From CAVSWN01 sp046728115 (lineage in GTDB: Bacteria; Acidobacteriota; Vicinamibacteria; Vicinamibacterales; CAVVIG01), in the NCBI GenBank assembly GCA_046728115.1, contig JBKPDW010000292.1:1-13289 (forward strand): a stretch of DNA of 13,289 nt. Reading direction: 5' to 3'. Position numbers and translations under genes: made by a program. Every line of letters begins with the position of its first letter. Position 1 is the first letter of the stretch. The notes below the pieces were generated by a model. The model did not search any database. It had not been told where the DNA came from and saw only the letters and a program-made list of their open reading frames with translations. Below, in pieces: positions 6,699 through 13,289 of the stretch.

Positions 6699-6716
6699 GC
6701 GCGCAATAGTAGCGCC
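6699..6716 (-). promoter_or_regulatory. Putative leaderless promoter of the soxC operon
   Basis: On the minus strand GGCGCTACTATT (6716 to 6705) contains TACTAT (6711 to 6706), followed by seven bases and then the soxC ATG at 6698. There is no Shine-Dalgarno sequence. The 12-mer differs from that before the left VWFA gene at only two positions. No clear -35 box is visible. The rest of the gap to 6841 holds only a short ATGTC/GACAT hairpin and no gene. Confidence 0.5.
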
Positions 6717-6841
6717 CCCGGTCCGCTCGACGCCAGCAGGGGCGCGTTATGGGGACACGCTCATGTCATCAGACATTCGCGACGGTCCACGCGCCGACAC
6801 GCCGCTCGCATCGGATCAGCGAATTCGTACGTCCGTGCCGG

Positions 6842-9022
6842 CTATGGCACGACGACGATGGGTGCTCGCCAGAAGGTGGCCTTGCCGGCGCCGGGCAGCA
6901 GGACGGTCACCTGACAGTCGTAACGGCCGGTGGGGACCTGCTCGAGTGGCACGCTGAACCGCAGGGGAACTGCCCTCGACCTGGCGTCGGGCTCCATGTC
7001 CACGGCGAGCGGAACCGTCTCGAGAATCTTCTTGTCGCCGCGATAGAACGTCACGAACGCGACCAGCGGCTGCGACGTGGCTTCGGCGCGCTCGTAGGCC
7101 TGGAGAAACACGTACAGCTCGCGGCCGCGGCTGAAAACGCGCGTGACGCTCGGCAGCAGCTTTTGGCCATCCGAGACCAGCGGGTTTACGTTTGCCGCGT
7201 CCTTCTTGACCGTGTAAATGGCCGTGCCGAGCGCGATGCGCTGGCTGCTCAGAACGACCGAGCTGATCGGCACGCGTTTCGCCTCTCGATTCAGATTCGG
7301 AATGACAAATGCTGCCTGATAGGTGCCGATGCGTCCGGTCTCCGCGTCCCGCGCGAGCACTTTGATCACGTACTTGCCCGGCAGCAGCGTGAAGCCGGTT
7401 TCGTACTGCACCGGACGCTTCGCCAGTTCCGCAGCCGTTTGGTCGCTCAACTTCACGTCGAGCTTGTCGCGCACGTTCTGGATCGTGACGCCGTAGTCGT
7501 CTTTCACCTCGCCTATGAAGTCGATGAGTGTTCGTGCGGCGCCGCGGCGCCGCGCGAGCGCCAGCTCGCTGCCGGGGATCTTCACCGACACCGGAACAAA
7601 GTACTCAGCCCGGTTCAGCTGAAAGTAGTTCACCTCCATCGCCAGATTGATGTCGGTGATCGGATTCTCCAGCATCAACGCGTCTTCCAGCTGGCGCTCT
7701 TTGTCGGACGCGGTGAATTTCGCAAAGGTTTTGTCGGCGAAGTAGCCCTGGCGATACGAGAGTGTCGCGTTGAGGTCGCGTGTCAGCGCCACCTTCACGC
7801 GGCGGAAGCGCCCATCCTGCGCGGTATTCGAACTCGTAAAACCGATGATGTAGTAGCTACGGATGGCCGCGGCCGCTTGCACGATGCCAAGCGACAGATC
7901 GTTGTTGTCGAACAGCGCCTTGCCTCCGGTATCCTTCGCCAGGCTGTACAGCGTGTCCTGCGACCGCTGAAAGTTCGTCGCCGCCGTATCCGCGGCCTGT
8001 CCGGTCAGCGACACGACGCCGGACGGAGACGGACGCGTCGCGTCGCCTAGTGGTGCCTGCGCCACAAGGCCCCGCGCGTCGATCGGATAGATCGACACGT
8101 TCGCGCGAATGGCAGCGTTGACGGTCGCCCGCAGCTGCGCCTGATTGTCGACGCCATTCAACCGAAGGCCGCTGGCGAAGTAGACCAGCGATTTCTCTTC
8201 GGGCAGACTGCGCAGCATCGTGGCCGCCGTCTGCAGCGCCGACAGCTGGCGATCCGTATTGAGGATGTTGAACTCCGCATCATCCTGCCCGAATGCCGTG
8301 CCGACGTCGGTCGTCTGATCCGGCATGTCGTCCGCGTCGCGCCGCTCTCCGTAGATGAGCGTCTCAATCACGTCTTTGAGCGTCGCGCGGTCGGCGGTGA
8401 AATCCTGCTTCACACGCACGGCGCCACCCTGAAACGTCATCACGGCAACGAGGTCCTGCGGTTTGATCTGCTCGGCGACGAACTTGCGCGCCGCCGTGTA
8501 AGCCCTCGCCTGATCGGGAGGCGGCATCGCCGAGAGATCGAAATAGAGAATCAGTAGCCGCTTGTCTGGATAACGGATCTCGCCTGCGGGCGATGCGGCG
8601 ATTTGCGGCTGTACGGTGGGGGCGACACGGGAATTGCGGTCAGGCGGCGCCGGCGTTGCGGTCGGAGAAGCGGCGGCCTCGACTGTGTCAGCAGTATCCA
8701 TTCGCTGGAACGCAACCAGGCTGATGGTCTGCGGCACTCCGTCTTCGGTGAGGGTGAAGTCGCTCGCTGTGAGACCCTCGATTGGCCGACCGTCCTTGTC
8801 GACGACGGTGACGTCGACAACGGTCAGCTGCGCTCCACTGCGAAATGTCGGCTGTTGTGCCCGGCCCGACGAGGCCAGCGTGAGAGCGGCTGACACGACG
8901 ACGGCGGCCACACGTGACACCTGCCAGCCGTTTCTAGCGCGTGGCAGACGTTGAATCGTACCAGCGGCTCGATGAGCCACGAAAACACGAAACCACGGAA
9001 CTGGGATCGTCACAAAATTCAT
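6842..9022 (-). CDS. VWFA-related acidobacterial protein (TIGR03436-like), complete
   Basis: 726 aa from the ATG at 9022, or 692 aa from a GTG at 8920. The shorter form is preferred: it begins directly with a textbook Sec signal peptide (VSRVAAVVVSAALTLASSGRAQQ), whereas the first 34 residues of the long form are partly encoded by an inverted repeat and include no family sequence. Neither start has a strong Shine-Dalgarno sequence. In long-form numbering, residues about 64-108 (QLTVVDVTVVDKDGRPIEG, DFTLTEDGVPQTISLVAF) are the family opening. A von Willebrand A-like region runs about 153-395 (LLILYFDLSAMPPPDQ, GLRLNGVDNQ, YPIDARGLV, YYIIGF), with a degenerate metal site (DLSAM). The C-terminal 330 residues are beta-rich. 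The protein is secreted or periplasmic and the family has no established function. It lies downstream of the TonB receptor on the same strand and is a paralogue of the gene at the left edge. Confidence 0.9.
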   Translation of the reverse strand: MNFVTIPVPWFRVFVAHRAAGTIQRLPRARNGWQVSRVAAVVVSAALTLASSGRAQQPTFRSGAQLTVVDVTVVDKDGRPIEGLTASDFTLTEDGVPQTISLVAFQRMDTADTVEAAASPTATPAPPDRNSRVAPTVQPQIAASPAGEIRYPDKRLLILYFDLSAMPPPDQARAYTAARKFVAEQIKPQDLVAVMTFQGGAVRVKQDFTADRATLKDVIETLIYGERRDADDMPDQTTDVGTAFGQDDAEFNILNTDRQLSALQTAATMLRSLPEEKSLVYFASGLRLNGVDNQAQLRATVNAAIRANVSIYPIDARGLVAQAPLGDATRPSPSGVVSLTGQAADTAATNFQRSQDTLYSLAKDTGGKALFDNNDLSLGIVQAAAAIRSYYIIGFTSSNTAQDGRFRRVKVALTRDLNATLSYRQGYFADKTFAKFTASDKERQLEDALMLENPITDINLAMEVNYFQLNRAEYFVPVSVKIPGSELALARRRGAARTLIDFIGEVKDDYGVTIQNVRDKLDVKLSDQTAAELAKRPVQYETGFTLLPGKYVIKVLARDAETGRIGTYQAAFVIPNLNREAKRVPISSVVLSSQRIALGTAIYTVKKDAANVNPLVSDGQKLLPSVTRVFSRGRELYVFLQAYERAEATSQPLVAFVTFYRGDKKILETVPLAVDMEPDARSRAVPLRFSVPLEQVPTGRYDCQVTVLLPGAGKATFWRAPIVVVP

Positions 9023-9046
9023 TCTCGTGGTTTCGTGCTTCCGTGG
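8977..9046. repeat. CCACGAAA-type inverted-repeat element upstream of or overlapping the VWFA gene start
   Basis: The left arm (8977-9000) begins CCACGAAAACACGAAACCAC. The right arm (9022-9046), read as reverse complement, begins CCACGGAAGCACGAAACCAC. About 21 of 24 arm positions match, around a 21-base spacer, giving a long hairpin. It lies in the gap between the TonB receptor and the VWFA gene. The ATG at 9022 is at the inner edge of the right arm. It might act as a transcription attenuator or terminator between the two genes, but no T-run typical of intrinsic termination follows. Confidence 0.8.
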
Positions 9047-9107
9047 GCGGAATCGAAATGATCCCGAAAAGGCGAGTACACAACTCCTGGCAGCATCGTT
9101 GGCCCGT

Positions 9108-12100
9108 TCAAAACCGCAGTCGCAGGCTGCTGTTCACTTTACGCATCGTGCTGGCCTGAACCGGCAGGCCAAACTGCGGACTGCCGACGATCGTATTCAC
9201 GTTCGTGAACGTGACGTGATTGAGCACGTTGATGACGTCGAGCCGCCAGTCGAGCGTCAGCTTGTCGCCCCAGAGAAACGATCGACCAACGCTCGCGTTC
9301 GACGAAAACTGCGCGGGACCGCGGATGGTGTTGCGCCCCGCGTTGCCCCATTGGCCAGCGCGCGGCAACACGAACGCAGCCGGGTTCGCGTAGTACCCCG
9401 GCGCTCCCGCGTCCAACCTGCTCAGGTAATCTGCGCGAATCGTACCGGTGACGCCGGTGGTCGGGACAGATGTCAGAACAATTGGGGTCAGCGGCAGACC
9501 GCTGGCTGCTGTCATCTGGCTCGTCACCGTCCACCCCTTCAGCAGCGCGCCGCGAACGCCGCGCGCCAACGTACCACCGCTCACGCCGATGCCAGAGGTG
9601 TACTGAACCTGCGCGGTGACCGCATGACGCTGATCGAAACTCGACAGTGCGCGCTCGTCACCGGGATCGTGCCAGTTCTGCGCGATCCCAGCGCCATTCA
9701 GGGTCGCGCCAAGAAACGCCGCCGCCGCATCGTCGGTGGCCTTTGCGAGCGTGTACTGCGCAGAAGCGCTGAAACCATTGTGAAGTCGGCGTCGTACCTG
9801 CACCTGGCCGGCATGCCGGCTGGAGCTGCCGTTGGACGTCAGAAACACGAATCCGATCGGGCATGCCGGACACGGATTGGCGGCGCCGACGGGATAGGTA
9901 TTCGGCAGAATCTCCTGCATCAGATGAGCGCTTTTCGTGCCGAGATACGTGGTGATGAGTGTCAGGGAGGCTGGAAGATCGCGCTGCACCAGAAGCTGCC
10001 AGTTGTGAGCGTATCCGACGCGCAAGTCGGGATCGACCGCAAACGTATTCCCGCCCGTCGTCGAGGTCACGAACCCGTTGGCAAGCGTGAGTGGATGCGC
10101 GGAACTGGTCTCGACGCTCGACGCTGTCGATAGCGGCGGCTGCTGCGCCAGGAGCAGCGTCATCGCCTGGTACACGGACGAATTCCGATAGATGCCATAG
10201 CCGCCGCGGACGACGAGCGAGGACCCCGCGACGGGACGCCACGCGATGCCGATCCGCGGTTGGAAGCCGCGCATGTCGGGCTTCAGCAGCGACGCCGGAT
10301 ACCGAGTACCGGTGAGCGATCCAACCGGATCGCTGGCGACAACGGGACTTGCGGCCGCAAATCCGGGTGCAAGATCGAGATTGACCAGCCGGCCGTACAG
10401 CTCGGTAAACGGCGACTCGTACTCCCAGCGCAATCCGATGTTGGCTGTGAACACAGGGCTGAGCCGCAGATCGTCCGTAACGTACAGATCGGAGCCGGTC
10501 GCTTGAAGAAACTTATCCGCGTTACCGAATGCAATCGTGCTCGAGTGAGGCAGGCCCAGAAGAAAGTCGGCCAGATCCGATCGGCTGGCGGCCCCCGTGA
10601 ACGTGAATGTGCCGCGAGCGTTTTGTTGCGACACGACATCGAAATGCCTGATCCGCGCGTCGCCTCCCGCGGTCACCGTGTGTTTGCCATGGCTCCAGAT
10701 GCTTTCTGCGCCCAACGCGTGCGTGCGATCGCGATTTCTCGCGTACTGCGCGGTAGCCAGACCGGCGATTGCGCTCGAAAAGGTCAGCGCCGGCGGACCC
10801 CAGTTCACCGGATCCTGGTTGTTACCGCTGATTCCTGCGTTGCCGGAAACATTCTCGCGATTCGCGAAGTTCGGGAGCACATCGGTTGCCAACCTCGTGT
10901 ACTGATATCGAAGCCGCAGCGAGAGAAACTGCGAGAACCGATGGTTCCAGTTGACCGGCGCGTCGATGCCCGATACCGACGTCGAATCGACGAAGCCGAA
11001 CAGGTTGGCAGAATCGGTGGCCGTCCGCTGGAGGGCCATGTTGCCGAACAGCTGATTCTTGGTGCTGAGCGTTTCGATCAAGCGCAACTGCAGCGCGTCC
11101 TGATGCGTCGCCACCACCACGGGCGTCTCGTAGTTATGGGCGGCGCCGGCATCGATGTTCGGCGCCGGGTAATAGCGCAGGAGCGATGATGCCTGAGGGC
11201 TGATCCTCGACTGCGGAATCACATTGCCCGGGAACGGAAGGCCGGTGACCGGATCGACGGGACGTACCAGTCTGCCGGACGCGTCGACGCTCTCCGAGAA
11301 GTCGCCTCGACGTTCGGCCAGGGTCGGCACCAACCCGGATTGCGTCGTCGCGTTGTGATCGTCAGTGTGCTGGTAACCGGCGAACAGGTTGACGCGGTTG
11401 GGCAGGCCGGGAACCTTCACCGGGCCTGCAAAGGAGCCGACAATCTGCGCGTCGTAGTAATCCGGCTTCGGCGACGGACGATCGGTGAACGAATAGGGAG
11501 CGGCCGCCCACGCCGAATTTCCGAGGAGCACGCCGATGCCGCCGTTGTACAGCGAACGAGCGCCGCGTCGATTGTTGCCGAACGCTACCAGTTGCGCGAA
11601 TGGCGACGCTGCGCCGTTGTTCACGCTGCCGTTGATCAGAAAGCCATCGGCTGCGTCCCCCGAGCGATCGCCTTCGGCACCCGAACCTGCAACGATGGCC
11701 GCATCGCCGGCTGCCGCGGCTGGCACGTTCACCTCAGCGCGCTGAAATCCGCCGGAGGTCCCGGGCCGTGGGGGCTGCGCCGCTGATCCTTCCGCCGTCG
11801 GCGCGCCCGCGGCTGGAATAGCAGTCGTGGACGGCGCAGCCTCGATGCGATGCGCACCGCTCGCCGTCGCTTCGAATGGCAGAAGCGTCAACACGAAAAT
11901 GCCAGGCTCCGCGTCGCTGGAAACCACGACATCCTGTCGAAGCGGCGAAAAACCCAGCATCTCGATTTGCACCGCCCAGGAACCATCGCCGAGATCCGCG
12001 AAGCGGAAGAGACCTTGCGCGTCGGTGACCGAGGTGCGCACATCGTCGACGCGTGTCACCGTCACCGTCGCGCCAGGAACCGGAAAATCGTTGAAACTGA

Positions 12101-12251
12101 CCTGACCCGAGTAATCGGCGGCTGCAACCGTTCGCGCCCCGAGCACCAGCGTGAGGACGCTACACAGTACGCACCGTGCAACTCCGTCCAGCTGCAAAGA
12201 GATCAGTGAAATCCATTCTTTGCGGCCCTGGCGGCCTTTGCTGTCAAACAT
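9108..12251 (-). CDS. Oar-like TonB-dependent outer membrane receptor with carboxypeptidase-regulatory domain
   Basis: A 1047-aa outer membrane beta-barrel. A hydrophobic export segment spans about 24-45 (VARCVLCSVLTLVLGARTVAAA). A carboxypeptidase regulatory-like beta-sandwich fills about 47-112 (YSGQVSFNDFPVPGATVTVTRV, DAQGLFRFADLGDGSWAVQI). A low-complexity Ala/Pro linker follows, then a plug-like region (INGSVNNGAASPFAQLVAFG, NNRRGARSLYNGGIGVLLG) and a long barrel with typical turns (FAGYQHTDDHN, LRWEYESPFTELYGRLVNLD, FQPRIGIAWRPVAG, GWTVTSQMTAASGLPLTP, DWRLDVINVLNHVTFTNVN). It ends SLRLRF, a C-terminal aromatic assembly signal. Such Oar/SusC-like receptors of acidobacteria import unknown large substrates. 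The start is uncertain: the ATG at 12251 gives a long basic leader; a TTG near 12197 would give a more standard signal peptide. It starts 30 bases after the TIGR03435 gene. Confidence 0.92.
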   Translation of the reverse strand: MFDSKGRQGRKEWISLISLQLDGVARCVLCSVLTLVLGARTVAAADYSGQVSFNDFPVPGATVTVTRVDDVRTSVTDAQGLFRFADLGDGSWAVQIEMLGFSPLRQDVVVSSDAEPGIFVLTLLPFEATASGAHRIEAAPSTTAIPAAGAPTAEGSAAQPPRPGTSGGFQRAEVNVPAAAAGDAAIVAGSGAEGDRSGDAADGFLINGSVNNGAASPFAQLVAFGNNRRGARSLYNGGIGVLLGNSAWAAAPYSFTDRPSPKPDYYDAQIVGSFAGPVKVPGLPNRVNLFAGYQHTDDHNATTQSGLVPTLAERRGDFSESVDASGRLVRPVDPVTGLPFPGNVIPQSRISPQASSLLRYYPAPNIDAGAAHNYETPVVVATHQDALQLRLIETLSTKNQLFGNMALQRTATDSANLFGFVDSTSVSGIDAPVNWNHRFSQFLSLRLRYQYTRLATDVLPNFANRENVSGNAGISGNNQDPVNWGPPALTFSSAIAGLATAQYARNRDRTHALGAESIWSHGKHTVTAGGDARIRHFDVVSQQNARGTFTFTGAASRSDLADFLLGLPHSSTIAFGNADKFLQATGSDLYVTDDLRLSPVFTANIGLRWEYESPFTELYGRLVNLDLAPGFAAASPVVASDPVGSLTGTRYPASLLKPDMRGFQPRIGIAWRPVAGSSLVVRGGYGIYRNSSVYQAMTLLLAQQPPLSTASSVETSSAHPLTLANGFVTSTTGGNTFAVDPDLRVGYAHNWQLLVQRDLPASLTLITTYLGTKSAHLMQEILPNTYPVGAANPCPACPIGFVFLTSNGSSSRHAGQVQVRRRLHNGFSASAQYTLAKATDDAAAAFLGATLNGAGIAQNWHDPGDERALSSFDQRHAVTAQVQYTSGIGVSGGTLARGVRGALLKGWTVTSQMTAASGLPLTPIVLTSVPTTGVTGTIRADYLSRLDAGAPGYYANPAAFVLPRAGQWGNAGRNTIRGPAQFSSNASVGRSFLWGDKLTLDWRLDVINVLNHVTFTNVNTIVGSPQFGLPVQASTMRKVNSSLRLRF

Positions 12252-12265
12252 CCTCAGTTATGTAC

Positions 12266-12279
12266 GCCGGATACCCGGC
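12266..12279. other. Small perfect hairpin in the TIGR03435/TonB receptor gap
   Basis: GCCGG and CCGGC form a 5-bp stem around a 4-base loop. It sits 2 bases beyond the TIGR03435 stop and 14 bases before the TonB receptor ATG. There is no T-run. On the minus strand TACATA (12264 to 12259) lies exactly 7 bases before the ATG at 12251, a weak -10-like match with the same spacing as at the other genes. Either could be chance in GC-rich DNA. Confidence 0.25.
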
Positions 12280-12281
12280 AA

Positions 12282-13232
12282 CTAGTTTTCGGTCGGGTGT
12301 TCCGCACGATCGATCACGAGGATTTTCACCGGGCCTCGCTGCGAGTCCAGCTTGAGACCAAGCTGTTCCTGGACGGCCGTGAAGATGGAGGGACCGTTCG
12401 GATCGATTGGAACACCGTTCACGAGCGGCTCTGGCGCACCCGGCGGACGCTGTGGCATCTGATCCGGTGTCCATGTGAGGGTGAACTCGTAGCTCCCCGT
12501 GAGGCCGGTCTTGTCGACGACGGTTCGGCCAACGAAGTTCGCGAGGGCGTTCGCAACCTGGGATATCGGCGCTCCGCCCACGGCCATGTTGCCCATTCCA
12601 ATCCGGATGCCACACTGCGGCCGATCGCCCGGCTGCCCCGGCGCCGGCGGTAGCATCGGCCCGCGACCGCGAGCGGCAGCCATCGCCGCGCAATCGACCT
12701 CCGACGGCTTGAGCTGCGGACCGAGCTTGCCGTCGCTTCGCGCAACCACGAGTGCATAAATCGGCATGTCCCTGGTTTCGTCGTGCACGACCAGCTTGAA
12801 GCGTTCCGCGAGCAGCGCGCGAATCATCAGCTGCCCGCGGCTCGGCTGGCCGCTCTGGTCGGCGCGGAACGGATCGCCGAGGCCATCGCCGCTTTCGGCC
12901 TTGGCGACGATGTCGAAGTGATCCTCAGCGAGCCAGCCGGGTCCGCCGGTGATCTGGAAGTCCTGGAGCTGGTACGCGTTGCGGATCAGCATGCGCAACG
13001 TCACGTTCGTGGCGGTGAATCGACCGCCCGGCTGAATGCCGAGCAGCACCCGACCGTCGCCGGATTTGTTCGGCTTGATCGAAGCCACCTCGAACTGTGG
13101 CAACGGCTGGTTCGCGCTTTGGCCGCCGGCTTGTGCGACGAGCGGCGCCGAAGCGATCGGCCAGCCACACCACAGCGCAGTCACAGCGAGGAGCACGAAA
13201 AGCGGAACGCCACGCCTCATACTATCGATCAT
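12282..13232 (-). CDS. TIGR03435-family soil-associated protein
   Basis: A 316-aa exported protein of the TIGR03435 family, expanded in acidobacteria and without known function. After a signal peptide (residues about 6-35, ending LVAQA) comes the hallmark FEVASIKPN (47-55), then GGRFTATNVTLRMLIRNAY (69-87), ITGGPGWLAEDHFDIVAKA, LLAERFKLVVHDETRDMPIYALVVA, the conserved cysteines C181 and C207, VGRTVVDKTGLTGSYEFTLTWTPD (234-257), and the C-terminal VQEQLGLKLDSQRGPVKILV. The start at 13232 is supported by AAGGGAGA (13248 to 13241), 8 bases upstream and lying within the end of the preceding gene. It begins 3 bases after the stop of a paralogue and is followed after 30 bases by the TonB receptor, so the three are probably co-transcribed. 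Confidence 0.93.
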   Translation of the reverse strand: MIDSMRRGVPLFVLLAVTALWCGWPIASAPLVAQAGGQSANQPLPQFEVASIKPNKSGDGRVLLGIQPGGRFTATNVTLRMLIRNAYQLQDFQITGGPGWLAEDHFDIVAKAESGDGLGDPFRADQSGQPSRGQLMIRALLAERFKLVVHDETRDMPIYALVVARSDGKLGPQLKPSEVDCAAMAAARGRGPMLPPAPGQPGDRPQCGIRIGMGNMAVGGAPISQVANALANFVGRTVVDKTGLTGSYEFTLTWTPDQMPQRPPGAPEPLVNGVPIDPNGPSIFTAVQEQLGLKLDSQRGPVKILVIDRAEHPTEN

Positions 13233-13235
13233 GAC

Positions 13236-13289
13236 TCAGTTCTCCCTTGGGTGCTCAGCCCGATCGACGACGAGGATGTCGACCGGACC
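13236..13289 (-). CDS. TIGR03435-family protein, C-terminal fragment at window edge
   Basis: Only the last 17 codons and TGA stop (13238 to 13236) are in the window; the rest lies beyond the right edge. The peptide GPVDILVVDRAEHPREN matches the C-terminus of the adjacent complete gene (GPVKILVIDRAEHPTEN) at 14 of 17 residues. It therefore marks a tandem paralogue transcribed in the same direction. Its final codons contain the Shine-Dalgarno sequence of the next gene, 3 bases downstream. The call is firm for family, but nothing can be said about the rest of the protein. Confidence 0.88.
   Translation of the reverse strand, partial: GPVDILVVDRAEHPREN

Noticed and set aside
6760..6790. Intrinsic terminator after the VWFA gene
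   Set aside because: Only a 5-bp ATGTC/GACAT hairpin without a T-run is present, which is not convincing.
6749..8050. A 433-codon open frame on the plus strand
   Set aside because: It is antisense to the VWFA-related protein, which has a signal peptide and family motifs; the plus frame has none.
9027..10133. A 368-codon open frame on the plus strand
   Set aside because: It crosses the inverted repeat, the intergenic gap and the antisense of the TonB receptor; no domain or start signal supports it.
12244..12693. A 149-codon minus-strand frame overlapping the end of the TIGR03435 gene
   Set aside because: It is the alternative frame of the TIGR03435 coding sequence, with Arg/Gly-rich composition.

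Overview
The window is GC-rich bacterial DNA that looks like Acidobacteriota, probably a soil lineage near Vicinamibacteria. The evidence is the gene content: two proteins of the acidobacterial VWFA-related family (TIGR03436), two tandem members of the soil-associated TIGR03435 family, and an Oar-like TonB-dependent receptor with an N-terminal carboxypeptidase-regulatory domain. The taxonomic call is inference from family content; no rRNA or other marker gene is present. I see no tRNA, rRNA, CRISPR array, insertion sequence or prophage gene. No gene-free stretch exceeds 300 bases; the largest gap is 143 bases (6699-6841), or about 187 bases (8921-9107) if the shorter start of the large VWFA gene is right.

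Layout from left to right. At 1-605 (minus) is the N-terminal part of a secreted VWFA-related protein that runs off the left edge and carries a pentapeptide (GQPPS) minisatellite. It is divergent, with a 36-base gap, from a short/branched-chain acyl-CoA dehydrogenase at 642-1811 (plus). That gene converges on a minus-strand block, with a perfect 7-bp hairpin between them. The block at 6698-1857 reads soxC, soxD, fecR-like, ompA-like lipoprotein, CHASE2/HD-GYP. Every junction is an overlap or a short gap (29-nt overlap, 25-bp gap, ATGA overlap, ATGA overlap), so it looks like one transcription unit. It joins a periplasmic molybdenum/heme sulfur dehydrogenase to an envelope sensor module ending in a predicted cyclic-di-GMP phosphodiesterase.

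To the right, also on minus, are a complete VWFA-related protein (6842 to 8920 or 9022), a TonB-dependent receptor (9108-12251), a TIGR03435 protein (12282-13232) and the last 17 codons of a second TIGR03435 protein running off the right edge. These form a second same-strand set devoted to the cell envelope.

Two sequence-level signals stand out. First, an imperfect inverted-repeat family with arms starting CCACGAAA occurs twice. One copy lies at the start of the large VWFA gene. The other lies inside the soxD reading frame, where it encodes most of the predicted signal peptide. Second, three of the promoter-proximal genes have a TAnnAT-type -10 box only 6-7 bases before the start codon, two of them within a shared GGCGCTAnTAT context, which suggests leaderless mRNAs. 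The best candidate for an undescribed system is the SoxCD/FecR/OmpA/CHASE2-HD-GYP operon; its linkage is seen in the sequence, its signalling role is inference.
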